DNA of 32,296 nt from JBPOIS01 sp052034295. Lineage in GTDB: Bacteria; Pseudomonadota; Gammaproteobacteria; Pseudomonadales; Moraxellaceae. Position 1 is the first letter of the stretch, and the number at the start of each line of letters is the position of its first letter. Made by a program: the position numbers and the translations under genes. The stretch lies in the NCBI GenBank assembly GCA_052034295.1, contig JBPOIS010000032.1, positions 1 to 32,296 on the forward strand, written 5' to 3'. The notes beneath the pieces were generated by a model. The model saw only the letters and a program-made list of their open reading frames with translations, did not search any database and had not been told where the DNA came from. Shown here piece after piece: positions 13,888-22,036 of this stretch.

Positions 13888-15444
13888 ATGGCAGACCGGT
13901 CCATGTGGCGTTCCACCCTGATTGTCAGTTTCATGACCCTGCTGTCGCGCATTCTCGGCATGGTGCGCGACATTGTGCTGCTGAATGTGTTTGGCGCCGG
14001 GGGGCTGATGGATGCCTTTGTGGTGGCGTTCAAGATTCCGAATTTTTTTCGTCGCCTGTTTGCCGAAGGGGCGTTTTCGCAGGCGTTTGTGCCGGTGCTG
14101 TCGGAGTACAAGGCGCAGCGGACCGCTGAGGATGTGCGCCTGCTGATCAGCCGGACATCCGGGGGGCTGACGCTGATTTTGTCCTTGCTCACGGGGTTTG
14201 CCGTGGTGGGAGCGCCGTTGATCATCGGGCTGTTTGCGCCCGGATTTGTGCATGAGCCAGCCAAGTTTGCCCTGGCGGTGGAGCTGCTGCGGCTGACCTT
14301 TCCCTACCTGTTGCTGATGTCGCTGACGGCGTTTGCCAGCAGTGTGCTCAACAGTTATGGGTCGTTTGCCAGTGCAGCCTTTGCGCCGGTGTTGCTCAAT
14401 GTGGTGATGATTGCTGCGGCGTGGTGGGGCAGTCAGTTTTTTGCCCAGCCGATCCTGTCGCTGGGCTGGGCGGTGCTGATTGCCGGGGTGTTGCAGCTGG
14501 CCATGCAACTGCCGGAGCTGTATTTCAAAAAACTGCTGGTCTGGCCGACGGTGGATTTTGCCGATGAAGGCGTGCAGCGCATCCTCAGGCTGATGATGCC
14601 TGCGCTGTTCGGGGTGTCGGTGGTGCAGATCAATCTGCTCTTGAACACGGTGTGGGCCTCGTTCATGGAAACCGGTTCAGTGACCTGGCTGTACAGTGCC
14701 GAGCGCATGACCGAGCTACCGCTGGGGCTGATCGGGATCGCCATCGCCACGGTGATCCTGCCGGTGCTGTCGGCCAAAAATGCCGAAGGCGACATGCAAA
14801 AATTCAGCGCCCTGATCCACTGGGCCGCCAAGGTGATCCTGCTGGTGGGCGTGCCGGCCAGTCTGGCCATGGGGATGCTGGCCGAACCGATCATCTCGGC
14901 GCTGTTCCAGCATGGCAAATTCACCGCCCACGACACCCGGATGACCGCGCTGGCGCTGCAGGGCATGGCGGCCAGTGTGCTGGCGTTCATGCTGATCAAG
15001 ATTTTTGCCCCGGCGTTCTATGCGCGTCAGGACACCAAAACCCCGGTGCGCATCGGCTTGATTGCGGTGGGGGTGAACATCGTGGCCAACCTGGTGTTGA
15101 TCGGGCTGTTCAAGCTGACCGGCTGGCAGGGCGTGCACGTCAGTCTGGCGCTGTCGTCCACGCTGGCCGCGCTGGTGAATGCCAGCCTGTTGTATGTGCA
15201 CCTGCACCGGCAGGGGATTTTCCGGTTTGGCGGCGGGGCATGGCGGCGGCTGGGCATCATCTATGCCGCCGCCAATGCGGTGATGGGCATCGTGCTGGCG
15301 CTCGGCCTGATGTACTGGCCAGCGCAGGCGGCACAATGGGTGCGGGTGCTGGTGTTGCTGGGGCTGTGTGTGGCGGGTGCTGCGGCCTATGGTGGCACGC
15401 TGCTGGTGCTGGGCTTTCGGCCACGGGAGATTCGCCACCCCTGA
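13888..15444 (+). CDS. murJ: Lipid II flippase MurJ (MviN)
   Basis: This polytopic inner-membrane protein (about 518 aa, some 14 hydrophobic segments) flips lipid II for peptidoglycan synthesis. Signatures are SFMTLLSRILGMVRD, FKIPNFFRRLFAEGAFSQAFVP with its Arg pairs, and the later PARLAMGMLAEP-like and FYARQDTKTPVRIG blocks. Three start codons are possible: 13870, 13888 and 13903. The last would give the compact MWRSTLIVSF start seen in relatives, and none has a strong ribosome binding site, so the start is uncertain by up to 11 codons. It lies 42 nt after ampD on the same strand and may be cotranscribed. Confidence 0.94.
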   Translation: MADRSMWRSTLIVSFMTLLSRILGMVRDIVLLNVFGAGGLMDAFVVAFKIPNFFRRLFAEGAFSQAFVPVLSEYKAQRTAEDVRLLISRTSGGLTLILSLLTGFAVVGAPLIIGLFAPGFVHEPAKFALAVELLRLTFPYLLLMSLTAFASSVLNSYGSFASAAFAPVLLNVVMIAAAWWGSQFFAQPILSLGWAVLIAGVLQLAMQLPELYFKKLLVWPTVDFADEGVQRILRLMMPALFGVSVVQINLLLNTVWASFMETGSVTWLYSAERMTELPLGLIGIAIATVILPVLSAKNAEGDMQKFSALIHWAAKVILLVGVPASLAMGMLAEPIISALFQHGKFTAHDTRMTALALQGMAASVLAFMLIKIFAPAFYARQDTKTPVRIGLIAVGVNIVANLVLIGLFKLTGWQGVHVSLALSSTLAALVNASLLYVHLHRQGIFRFGGGAWRRLGIIYAAANAVMGIVLALGLMYWPAQAAQWVRVLVLLGLCVAGAAAYGGTLLVLGFRPREIRHP

Positions 15445-15561
15445 TCCAGACGGGGGCCTGTGGCTGGAGCTGGCCCCCCCGAATCGGCCATTCGTCGCTT
15501 CGATATTTTTATGAAATTCATCATACCTTATAAGGAGGCGAACTTTTTTCAGGAGCAGCCA

Positions 15562-16125
15562 GTGAGCACCTTGACCCGCCTGGCCTACAGCAGCAAAGCG
15601 ACCTTTGAGCCCTTTTCCAGAACCGAAAGCAAGCTGGACCCGCGCGTGGCCGACATCCTGCATGTGGCCCGGGAAAACAACCGCAAAAACCGGCTGTATG
15701 GGGCGCTGTACTATGGCAATGGCAATTTTTTTCAGTGTCTGGAAGGCAGTGAGCAGGACATCAACACGCTGTATGAAAAACTGCTGAAAGACCCGCGTCA
15801 TTCGGCCGTGAAGGTGCTGCTGCGTGAACCGATTGAAAGGATCACGTTTGGCGATTGGGAAATGAAATTTGCCCTGGTGGATGAAAAAGTCCGTGGCCTG
15901 CTGCGCGAATATCAGCTCAGCAAATTCAACCCGGAAGCGTTCAACACCGACATGACCAAAAAGCTGGTCAGTGTGTTGCAGAGCGACCGCAACGATGTGC
16001 CGGATCAAGTCATTGAGACCTCCCGCTGCGACCCTGTCCCGGTGGCCAAAACCCGCGTGCCCGAGTGGATGTGGGTGGCGATGGTGCTGCTGATCGCGCT
16101 GGTGGCGTACCTGCTGCTGCGTTGA
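15562..16125 (+). CDS. BLUF-domain blue-light sensor with C-terminal membrane anchor
   Basis: The 187-aa product has an N-terminal BLUF domain (residues 1-105) that should bind FAD. The photocycle residues known from PixD/AppA all align with correct spacing: Y9, N39/N40, Q58 (FFQCLEG), W99 and M101. A linker of about 60 residues follows. A hydrophobic helix at 170-186 (WVAMVLLIALVAYLLL) ends at the last residue, so the sensor is probably tail-anchored in the inner membrane and facing the cytoplasm. No enzymatic output domain is present. The GTG at 15562 is chosen because AGGAG ends 6 nt upstream and because it places the first beta strand at the start; an in-frame ATG at 15511 lacks a ribosome binding site. 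A second strong AAGGAGG (15532-15538) has no start codon at a suitable distance. Confidence 0.85.
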   Translation: MSTLTRLAYSSKATFEPFSRTESKLDPRVADILHVARENNRKNRLYGALYYGNGNFFQCLEGSEQDINTLYEKLLKDPRHSAVKVLLREPIERITFGDWEMKFALVDEKVRGLLREYQLSKFNPEAFNTDMTKKLVSVLQSDRNDVPDQVIETSRCDPVPVAKTRVPEWMWVAMVLLIALVAYLLLR

Positions 16126-16167
16126 TTGGGGGGCGGCCCGCGCACTGAAACCTCCAGAGCCGATCCG

Positions 16168-16196
16168 ACAGCCCGCCGCGTGCGGGCTGTTTTTTT
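16168..16196 (+). terminator. Intrinsic terminator after the BLUF gene
   Basis: ACAGCCCGC (16168-16176) pairs with GCGGGCTGT (16182-16190) around a 5-nt loop, followed by a run of T. It lies about 40 nt after the BLUF stop and separates this unit from ribF. Confidence 0.93.
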
Positions 16197-16271
16197 GCCT
16201 GGGTGCGCAGCGCAGCAGCGGTCCGACTTTTCTGGCAAAATAGCCTTTTTTGGGCTTTTCCGGGCTGACCG

Positions 16272-17258
16272 ATGAAACTGCTGCGCCTGCATGCCTTGCC
16301 TGCACAGCCAGACCTGCCGCCGCTGGCGGTGAGCATTGGCAATTTTGACGGGGTGCACCTTGGCCATCAGGCCATGATTGCCCGCCTGCAGACGCTGGCC
16401 CGCGCACAGGGCCTGCAGACGCTGGTGATGGTGTTTGAGCCGCAGCCGCAGGAATTTTTTCGCCCCGAATCCGCCCCGCCGCGCCTGACCAGTTTCCGGG
16501 AAAAAATCGAACTGCTGCGCGCGCTGGGTGTGGACCATGTGCTGGTGGCGCGGTTTGATCAGCCGTTTCGCAGCCTGAGTGCTGAAGCCTTTGCCGACCT
16601 GCTGCGGGATCGGCTCAACGTGCGCCAGATGGTGCTGGGCGATGATTTCCGCTTCGGACAGGACCGCCGGGGCGATGCGCAGTTTTTGCAGTCCCACGGG
16701 TTTGAGGTCGAGACCCTGCACACCATTTTGGTTGCGGGTGAGCGTGTCAGTTCGACGCGCATCCGCCAGTGCCTGCAGGCCGGTGAGTTTGCCCATGCGG
16801 CTGAGCTGCTGGGCCGCCGCTACAGCATCAGTGGCCGGGTGGTGTATGGCGACCAGATTGGCCGCACGCTGGATTTTCCCACCGCCAACATCGCCCTGCG
16901 GCGCATCCAGCCGCCGCTGCGGGGGATCTATGCCGTGGAGGTGCAGCCGGAGGGGGCCAGAGTCTGGCCGGGGGCCGTGGCCGGGCAGGGCACCGCTGGG
17001 CTGTTGCCAGGAGGGCTGTTTGGTGCTGGGCATGTGGGGACGCGTCCGGCCATCGCCGGGGCACACGAGTGGCGGCTGGAAGTCCATTTGCCGCGCCTTT
17101 CTGCTAATCTGTACGGTTTGCGCCTGCGGGTGACGTTCTGGTCACTGCTGCATGGCGAGCGGCATTACCCCAGTCTGGAGGCCCTGCGGGCCGGCATCCA
17201 GCAGGATGTCGAGGCGCTGGGGGCCTGGCGTGCGGCACAGGATCAGGCAGTGTTCTGA
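16272..17258 (+). CDS. ribF: Bifunctional riboflavin kinase / FAD synthetase
   Basis: The 328-aa cytoplasmic enzyme phosphorylates riboflavin to FMN and adenylylates FMN to FAD. The FAD-synthetase domain carries GNFDGVHLGH at residues 23-32, FEPQPQEFF, GDDFRFG and SSTRIR. The kinase domain starts around residue 175 with LGRRYSISGRV and has RTLDFPTANI. Its core is less typical: the usual GVANIGTRPT region is replaced by a longer Gly-rich stretch before HVGTRPA, and the usual arginine-rich R.E.KF motif reads LLHGERHYPSLEAL. The ATG at 16272 follows GGCTGACCG; no strong ribosome binding site is visible. ileS follows after 57 nt, the usual ribF-ileS-lspA order. Confidence 0.95.
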   Translation: MKLLRLHALPAQPDLPPLAVSIGNFDGVHLGHQAMIARLQTLARAQGLQTLVMVFEPQPQEFFRPESAPPRLTSFREKIELLRALGVDHVLVARFDQPFRSLSAEAFADLLRDRLNVRQMVLGDDFRFGQDRRGDAQFLQSHGFEVETLHTILVAGERVSSTRIRQCLQAGEFAHAAELLGRRYSISGRVVYGDQIGRTLDFPTANIALRRIQPPLRGIYAVEVQPEGARVWPGAVAGQGTAGLLPGGLFGAGHVGTRPAIAGAHEWRLEVHLPRLSANLYGLRLRVTFWSLLHGERHYPSLEALRAGIQQDVEALGAWRAAQDQAVF

Positions 17259-17315
17259 CCGTCTGGCTGGCCTGCTTTGGATTTGATTGGTTTTTGGGAT
17301 TCACGGAACACATTC

Positions 17316-20168
17316 ATGAGTGACGACAGCGGCGCCCCGGTTCAGGACTACAAAGACACCCTCAACCTGCCCGACACCGGCTTTGCCATGCAGGGCAATC
17401 TGGCCAGACGTGAGCCAGACTGGCTGGCCGCGTGGCGGGCCGACGACCTGTATGGTCAGGTGCGGGCGGCGCGTGCGGGCCGGCCCCAGTACATCCTGCA
17501 CGATGGCCCCCCGTATGCCAACGGCCAGATCCACATCGGCCACGCGGTGAACAAGATCCTCAAGGACATCATCGTCAAGTCCAAAACCCTGTCCGGCTTT
17601 GATGCACCGTATGTGCCCGGCTGGGACTGCCACGGCCTGCCGATTGAGCTGAAGGTCGAGGAAAAAATCGGCAAGGTCGGCAGCACCGGACCGGATGGAC
17701 AGGTGGTGGATGCGGCCACCTTCCGCGCCGCCTGCCGGGCCTATGCCGCCGAGCAGGTCGCCTTGCAGAAGGCCGACTTTGAGCGTCTCGGCGTGCTGGG
17801 CGACTGGGACCGGCCTTATCTGACCATGAATTTCCAGCAGGAAGCCGACAGCGTGCGCGGGCTGGCCGAAATCGTCCGCAAGGGCCATGTGCAGCCCGGC
17901 CTGAAGCCGGTGAACTGGTGTCTGGACTGTGGTTCGGCACTGGCCGAAGCCGAAGTCGAATACGAGGACAAAACCTCGGACGCCATCGATGTGGCCTTTG
18001 CCGTGGTCGATCTGGCGGACTTGTCGCAACGGCTGGGCGTGACCGTCCAGGCACCCGTGGATGTGGTGATCTGGACCACCACGCCGTGGACCCTGCCAGC
18101 CAACCAGGCGGTGGCGCTGCATCCGGAGCTGGACTATGCGCTGGTGCAGGCACAGGGCGAGCAGGGCAGCACAGGGCTGTTGCTGGCGGCTGACCTGGTC
18201 GAATCGGCCTGTGCGCGCTATGGCCTTGATCAGGTGAAAAAAATCGCCACCGTGCGCGGTGCGGCCCTTGAAGGGGTGCTATTGCAGCACCCGCTGATTG
18301 CCTCGCGTCAGGTGCCGGTGATCCTCGGCGAGCACGTCACCGCCGACAGCGGCACCGGCGCGGTACACACCGCCCCCGGCCATGGCGTGGACGACTATAA
18401 GGTCAGCCTGAAATACCAGCTCAAGGTCGACAACCCGGTCGGCGGCAATGGCGTTTACCTGCCGGATGCGCCGGTGTTTGCCGGGGAGCACATCTACAAG
18501 GCCAACCCAAAAATCATCGACAGCCTGCTGACCAGCGGCCGCCTGCGCCATCAGGTCAAGATCCGCCACAGCTACCCGCATTGCTGGCGGCACAAGACCC
18601 CGATCATTTTCCGGGCCACGCCGCAGTGGTTCATCAGCATGGAAGAAAAACACCTGCGCGCTGACAGCCTGCGCAGCATCCGCGAGGCCGTGCAGTGGAC
18701 CCCGGACTGGGGCCAGAACCGCATCGAAGCGATGATGGAAGGCCGCCCCGACTGGTGCATCTCCCGCCAGCGCACCTGGGGCATTCCGATTCCGTTTTTC
18801 ATCCACCGCGACACGGGTGCACTGCACCCGGACACCCTGCACCTGATGGAGCAGGTGGCACAGCGCATCGAGCAGGGCGGCATTCAGGCGTGGTTTGACC
18901 TGGATGCCGCGGCGTTGCTCGGTGCCGATGCGGCCCAATACCAGAAATGCACCGACACGCTGGACGTGTGGTTCGACTCGGGCATCACCCACTACGCGGT
19001 GCTGGAAAAAACCCCCGGCCTGCGCGCGCCCGCCGACCTGTATCTGGAAGGCTCCGACCAGCACCGGGGCTGGTTCCAGACCTCACTGCTGACCAGTGAG
19101 GCGATCCATGGCCGCGCACCGTATCGGCAGGTGCTGACCCATGGCTTCGTGGTCGATGAAAAAGGCCACAAGATGTCCAAATCCAAGGGCAACGTCATCA
19201 CCCCGCAGGACGTGATCAAGGACTCCGGGGCCGACATCCTGCGCTGGTGGGTGGCCTCGACCGATTACCGCTATGAAATGGCCGCCGGCAAGACCATCTT
19301 CAAAAACGCCATCGAAGGCTACCGGCGCATCCGCAACACGCTGCGCTTCCTGCTGGCCAACCAGAATGGCTTTGACCCAGCACAGCACCTGCTGCCGGTG
19401 GATGGGCTGATCGCGCTGGACCAGTACATCCTGACCCGCACCGCGACGGTACAGGACGAGATCCGCGCCGCCTACGAAGCGATGGACTTCCACCGGGTGT
19501 GCAGCCTGATCACCGGATTCTGCAGCCTGGATCTGGGCAGCTTTTATCTGGACATCATCAAGGACCGCCAGTACACCATGCCGCGCGAATCGCAGGGCCG
19601 CCGCTCGGCCCAGACCGCGCTGCACCACATCACCCAGGCGCTGCTGCGCTGGCTGGCCCCGATCCTGTCCTTCACCGCCCAAGAGGCGTGGGAACAGCTG
19701 CCGGGCGCAGCGGGCCGCTACGTGTTCACCGCCGAATGGTACCCGGTGCCGAATCCAGCCGCGCAAAAGCTCAGCACCGGGGACTGGGCGCAGGTTCTGG
19801 CGGTCAAATCTGCGGTCAACAAGGCCATCGAAGCCGCCCGCACCGCCAAGGTGATCGGCGGCAACCTCACCGCGCAGGTGGACCTGTGGGCACAGCCGGC
19901 GCTGCACACCCTGCTGGGTCGGCTCGGTGAAGAGCTGCGCTTCGTGCTGATCACCAGCGCCGCCACCCTGCACCCGTGGCAGGCCGGGGCCGGTGACGCC
20001 AGCGACCTGGAAACGCTGCGCGTGCAGGTCGGTCCCGCCGCAGGCCACAAGTGCGTGCGCTGCTGGCAGGTGCGTGAGGACGTGGGCCAGCATGCCGCCC
20101 ACCCCGGCCTGTGTGGCCGCTGTGTGACCAATGTCAGTGGCCCCGGGGAGACTCGCCACCATGCCTAA
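17316..20168 (+). CDS. ileS: Isoleucyl-tRNA synthetase
   Basis: The 950-aa class I synthetase charges tRNA-Ile. HIGH is at residues 73-76 (GQIHIGHAVNKILKD) and KMSKS at 619-623. The CP1 editing domain includes TTPWTLPANQAVAL and a GTGAVHTAPGHG block. The C-terminal zinc finger has cysteines C913, C916, C933 and C936. Length is close to E. coli IleS (938 aa), and the zinc finger marks the bacterial, mupirocin-sensitive type by family knowledge. The ATG at 17316 gives the usual short N-terminus before DYKDTLNLP; the frame is open 13 codons further but from a TTG. Its stop overlaps lspA by 8 nt. Confidence 0.98.
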   Translation: MSDDSGAPVQDYKDTLNLPDTGFAMQGNLARREPDWLAAWRADDLYGQVRAARAGRPQYILHDGPPYANGQIHIGHAVNKILKDIIVKSKTLSGFDAPYVPGWDCHGLPIELKVEEKIGKVGSTGPDGQVVDAATFRAACRAYAAEQVALQKADFERLGVLGDWDRPYLTMNFQQEADSVRGLAEIVRKGHVQPGLKPVNWCLDCGSALAEAEVEYEDKTSDAIDVAFAVVDLADLSQRLGVTVQAPVDVVIWTTTPWTLPANQAVALHPELDYALVQAQGEQGSTGLLLAADLVESACARYGLDQVKKIATVRGAALEGVLLQHPLIASRQVPVILGEHVTADSGTGAVHTAPGHGVDDYKVSLKYQLKVDNPVGGNGVYLPDAPVFAGEHIYKANPKIIDSLLTSGRLRHQVKIRHSYPHCWRHKTPIIFRATPQWFISMEEKHLRADSLRSIREAVQWTPDWGQNRIEAMMEGRPDWCISRQRTWGIPIPFFIHRDTGALHPDTLHLMEQVAQRIEQGGIQAWFDLDAAALLGADAAQYQKCTDTLDVWFDSGITHYAVLEKTPGLRAPADLYLEGSDQHRGWFQTSLLTSEAIHGRAPYRQVLTHGFVVDEKGHKMSKSKGNVITPQDVIKDSGADILRWWVASTDYRYEMAAGKTIFKNAIEGYRRIRNTLRFLLANQNGFDPAQHLLPVDGLIALDQYILTRTATVQDEIRAAYEAMDFHRVCSLITGFCSLDLGSFYLDIIKDRQYTMPRESQGRRSAQTALHHITQALLRWLAPILSFTAQEAWEQLPGAAGRYVFTAEWYPVPNPAAQKLSTGDWAQVLAVKSAVNKAIEAARTAKVIGGNLTAQVDLWAQPALHTLLGRLGEELRFVLITSAATLHPWQAGAGDASDLETLRVQVGPAAGHKCVRCWQVREDVGQHAAHPGLCGRCVTNVSGPGETRHHA

Positions 20169-20688
20169 TGCACACGCGTCGCCGGTCCGCCCCATCAACA
20201 CCCTGTGGTGGGGGCTGTCCCTGCTGGCCATCGTACTCGACCAGTGGACCAAATCGCTGGCCACCCACCACCTGACCTACAACCAGCCGGTCACGGTGAT
20301 TCCGGACCTGCTCAACTGGACCCTGCTGCACAACTTCGGCGCGGCGTTCAGCTTTTTGTCCGATGCCGGGGGCTGGCAGCGCTGGCTGTTCACCGGTCTG
20401 GCTGGCGTGGTGTCGGTGTTTTTTGCGGTGTGGCTGCTGAAAATGCCCCGCCAGGCACAGGTGCTGGCGGCCGGGGTGGCGCTGGTGCTGGGCGGCGCGA
20501 TCGGCAACCTGATCGACCGGCTGCGGCTGGGCTATGTGGTGGATTTCATTCATGTGTACTGGCAAAACCACCATTTCCCCGCCTTCAACATCGCCGACAG
20601 CGCCATCACCCTGGGGGTGATCCTGCTGCTGGTGGACACCCTGTTTCTGGAAAAACACCGCCAGGCACGCCTGAATGCGCAGGGCTGA
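20161..20688 (+). CDS. lspA: Lipoprotein signal peptidase (signal peptidase II)
   Basis: This 175-aa inner-membrane aspartyl protease removes the signal peptide of prolipoproteins after lipidation. Four hydrophobic segments are visible. The conserved blocks are DQWTK, HNFGAAFSFL, GGAIGNLIDR and FNIADSAITLG. The catalytic pair should be D128 (VVDFI) and D146 (IAD), by alignment with the P. aeruginosa enzyme. The ATG at 20161 lies inside the end of ileS (8-nt overlap) with GGGGAG about 10 nt upstream, so translation is coupled to ileS. Confidence 0.97.
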   Translation: MPNAHASPVRPINTLWWGLSLLAIVLDQWTKSLATHHLTYNQPVTVIPDLLNWTLLHNFGAAFSFLSDAGGWQRWLFTGLAGVVSVFFAVWLLKMPRQAQVLAAGVALVLGGAIGNLIDRLRLGYVVDFIHVYWQNHHFPAFNIADSAITLGVILLLVDTLFLEKHRQARLNAQG

Positions 20689-20712
20689 GCCGGTGCGGGC
20701 ACGGAGATTTTG

Positions 20713-21204
20713 ATGCAACCCTTTAGCAACCCCAACGAAGACGCCCGCATCGAAGCCGGGGCGCAGGTGGCGCTGCATTTTTCGGTGCGTCTGGAAAACG
20801 GCGTCGAAATCGACAACACCCGCAGCCACCGTGAGCCGGTCACGCTGACGCTGGGCGATGGCAACCTGTTGCCGGGGTTTGAAAAAGCCCTGCTGGGTCT
20901 GCGTGCGGGCGACCGCCGCAGCGTGCACCTGCCGCCGGAGGATGCCTTTGGGGTGTGGAATCCGGACAATGTGCAGACCTTCAGCCGCCTGCAGTTTGCC
21001 AGATCCGGCACCGAGCCAGAGGCGGGCATGGTGATGGAATTCAATGACAAGACCGGCAGCAGCCTGCCCGGCGTGATCAGCCGGGTCAGTGACGATCAGG
21101 TCGAAGTGGACTTCAACCACCCGCTGGCCGGCAAAAACATCGTCTTTGAAGTGGACATCGTGCGGGTCACGCCGGCGGGGCAGAGCGGCCTGACCCTGCG
21201 CTGA
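20713..21204 (+). CDS. fkpB: FKBP-type peptidyl-prolyl isomerase, FkpB/SlyD-like
   Basis: The 163-aa protein has an FKBP core (LHFSVRLENGVEID, then LGDGNLLPGFEKALLGLRAGD). An insert-in-flap region with EDAFGVWNPDNV follows, typical of the short FkpB/SlpA proteins downstream of lspA. It should catalyse prolyl cis-trans isomerisation in the cytoplasm and assist folding. It has no metal-binding His/Cys-rich tail, which argues against SlyD itself. The ATG at 20713 has GGAG 6 nt upstream and follows lspA by 24 nt, so it closes the ribF-ileS-lspA-fkpB unit. Confidence 0.94.
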   Translation: MQPFSNPNEDARIEAGAQVALHFSVRLENGVEIDNTRSHREPVTLTLGDGNLLPGFEKALLGLRAGDRRSVHLPPEDAFGVWNPDNVQTFSRLQFARSGTEPEAGMVMEFNDKTGSSLPGVISRVSDDQVEVDFNHPLAGKNIVFEVDIVRVTPAGQSGLTLR

Positions 21205-21319
21205 CGCCGTGGGCCTGCCTTCGGCACGGCTGCAGGTGCACTGCCGGACGGGCTTCGGAGGCTGTCGTGGGCGCTTGTGAAGGTGGGGATCATTCCAACA
21301 GACCGTGCAGTGGGAAAAA

Positions 21320-21997
21320 ATGGCCAAAAACCAGGTGTTGATCGACTTTGAAAACGTCCAGCCCCAGAATCTTGCGCTGTTGTTGAAAGGGGACTTTGAG
21401 GTCCTGATTTTTTTGGGCCAGAATCAGGCTCGACTGCCCTTTGAGCTGGTCCATGCGGTACAGCAACTGGGCAGCCGGGCACGCTATGTGCAGGCCGGTG
21501 GCAGTGGCAAAAATGCGCTGGATTTTCACCTGAGCTATTATCTGGGGGTGTTGATTGCCCAGGACCCTGATGCATATTTTCACATCATCAGCAAGGACAC
21601 GGGGTTTGACCCGCTGATTGCGCATTTGAGGGCGCAACAAAAAAAAGTGCATCGCCATGCCGCACTGGAAGACATTCCCGTGTTGCAGTCCCTGTTAAAA
21701 AAGGAAAGCGCACAATCCCCGCAACCGCAACCGCAACCGCAACCGCAACCGCAACCGCAACCGCAACCTGCCCCAGCACCGCGCACCACAGCACAGCGGG
21801 CGGCGTTGATCCGGACCAATTTTCTGAGGCGAAAAAATGGCAACAGCCGACCCGCTTCGCAGGCCACACTGCGCAGCACCGTCAATCATGTCTTGCAGGA
21901 AGCCCTTGACGATCAAGCCTTTGCAGCCCTGCTGCAAAGTCTGACCCATTCAGGCGATTTGCGGGTAGAAGGTCAAAAGGTCATTTATCTGGCCTAA
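21320..21997 (+). CDS. PIN-like (NYN-type) domain protein with Pro-Gln repeat linker
   Basis: The 225-aa product has an N-terminal PIN-like nuclease fold (residues 1-125). Candidate acidic active-site residues are D9 and E11 (VLIDFENVQ), D68 (NALDFHLSYYLG) and D93/D97 (IISKDTGFDPLI). A flexible linker of eight Pro-Gln units (134-149) follows. The C-terminal part of about 65 residues resembles a small winged-helix module, ending GDLRVEGQKVIYLA. No signal peptide or membrane segment is present. The fold suggests an RNase or RNA-binding role, but the substrate is unknown and I see no antitoxin partner. The ATG at 21320 is chosen; a GTG five codons earlier is possible. It is convergent with the atp operon. 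Confidence 0.8.
   Translation: MAKNQVLIDFENVQPQNLALLLKGDFEVLIFLGQNQARLPFELVHAVQQLGSRARYVQAGGSGKNALDFHLSYYLGVLIAQDPDAYFHIISKDTGFDPLIAHLRAQQKKVHRHAALEDIPVLQSLLKKESAQSPQPQPQPQPQPQPQPQPAPAPRTTAQRAALIRTNFLRRKNGNSRPASQATLRSTVNHVLQEALDDQAFAALLQSLTHSGDLRVEGQKVIYLA
21719..21766 (+). repeat. Hexanucleotide microsatellite (CCGCAA)8 inside the PIN-like gene
   Basis: Eight perfect tandem copies of CCGCAA encode eight Pro-Gln pairs. Because the unit is 6 bp, copy-number change would alter linker length without changing the frame. The codons do not vary across the copies, which points to recent expansion by slippage. Confidence 0.98.
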
Positions 21998-22018
21998 AAA
22001 AACCGCCCGGAGGCGGTT
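21994..22018 (-). terminator. Terminator of the atp operon
   Basis: On the minus strand AACCGCC pairs with GGCGGTT around a TCCG tetraloop (a canonical cUNCGg type) and runs into seven T residues. It lies about 20 nt after the atpC stop. On the plus strand the T-run is interrupted, so it would only weakly terminate the PIN-like gene. Confidence 0.88.
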
Positions 22019-22036
22019 GTTTGGGTCCTGAAAAAA

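Noticed and set aside
15452..15478. GGGGGCC/GGCCCCC hairpin after murJ as an intrinsic terminator.
   Set aside because: The 13-nt loop and the lack of a T-run make it a poor terminator, although it may still affect the transcript.
14716..16407. A 563-codon minus-strand open frame across murJ, the BLUF gene and ribF.
   Set aside because: It runs antisense through three identified genes and a terminator, with low-complexity composition.
21719..21766. The CCGCAA array as a CRISPR or regulatory repeat array.
   Set aside because: It is a perfect microsatellite without spacers and is explained by the Pro-Gln coding repeat.
21320..21997. PIN-like protein as the toxin of a VapBC-type toxin-antitoxin pair.
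   Set aside because: No small antitoxin gene lies next to it, and the domain belongs to a different PIN-like group with a C-terminal extension.
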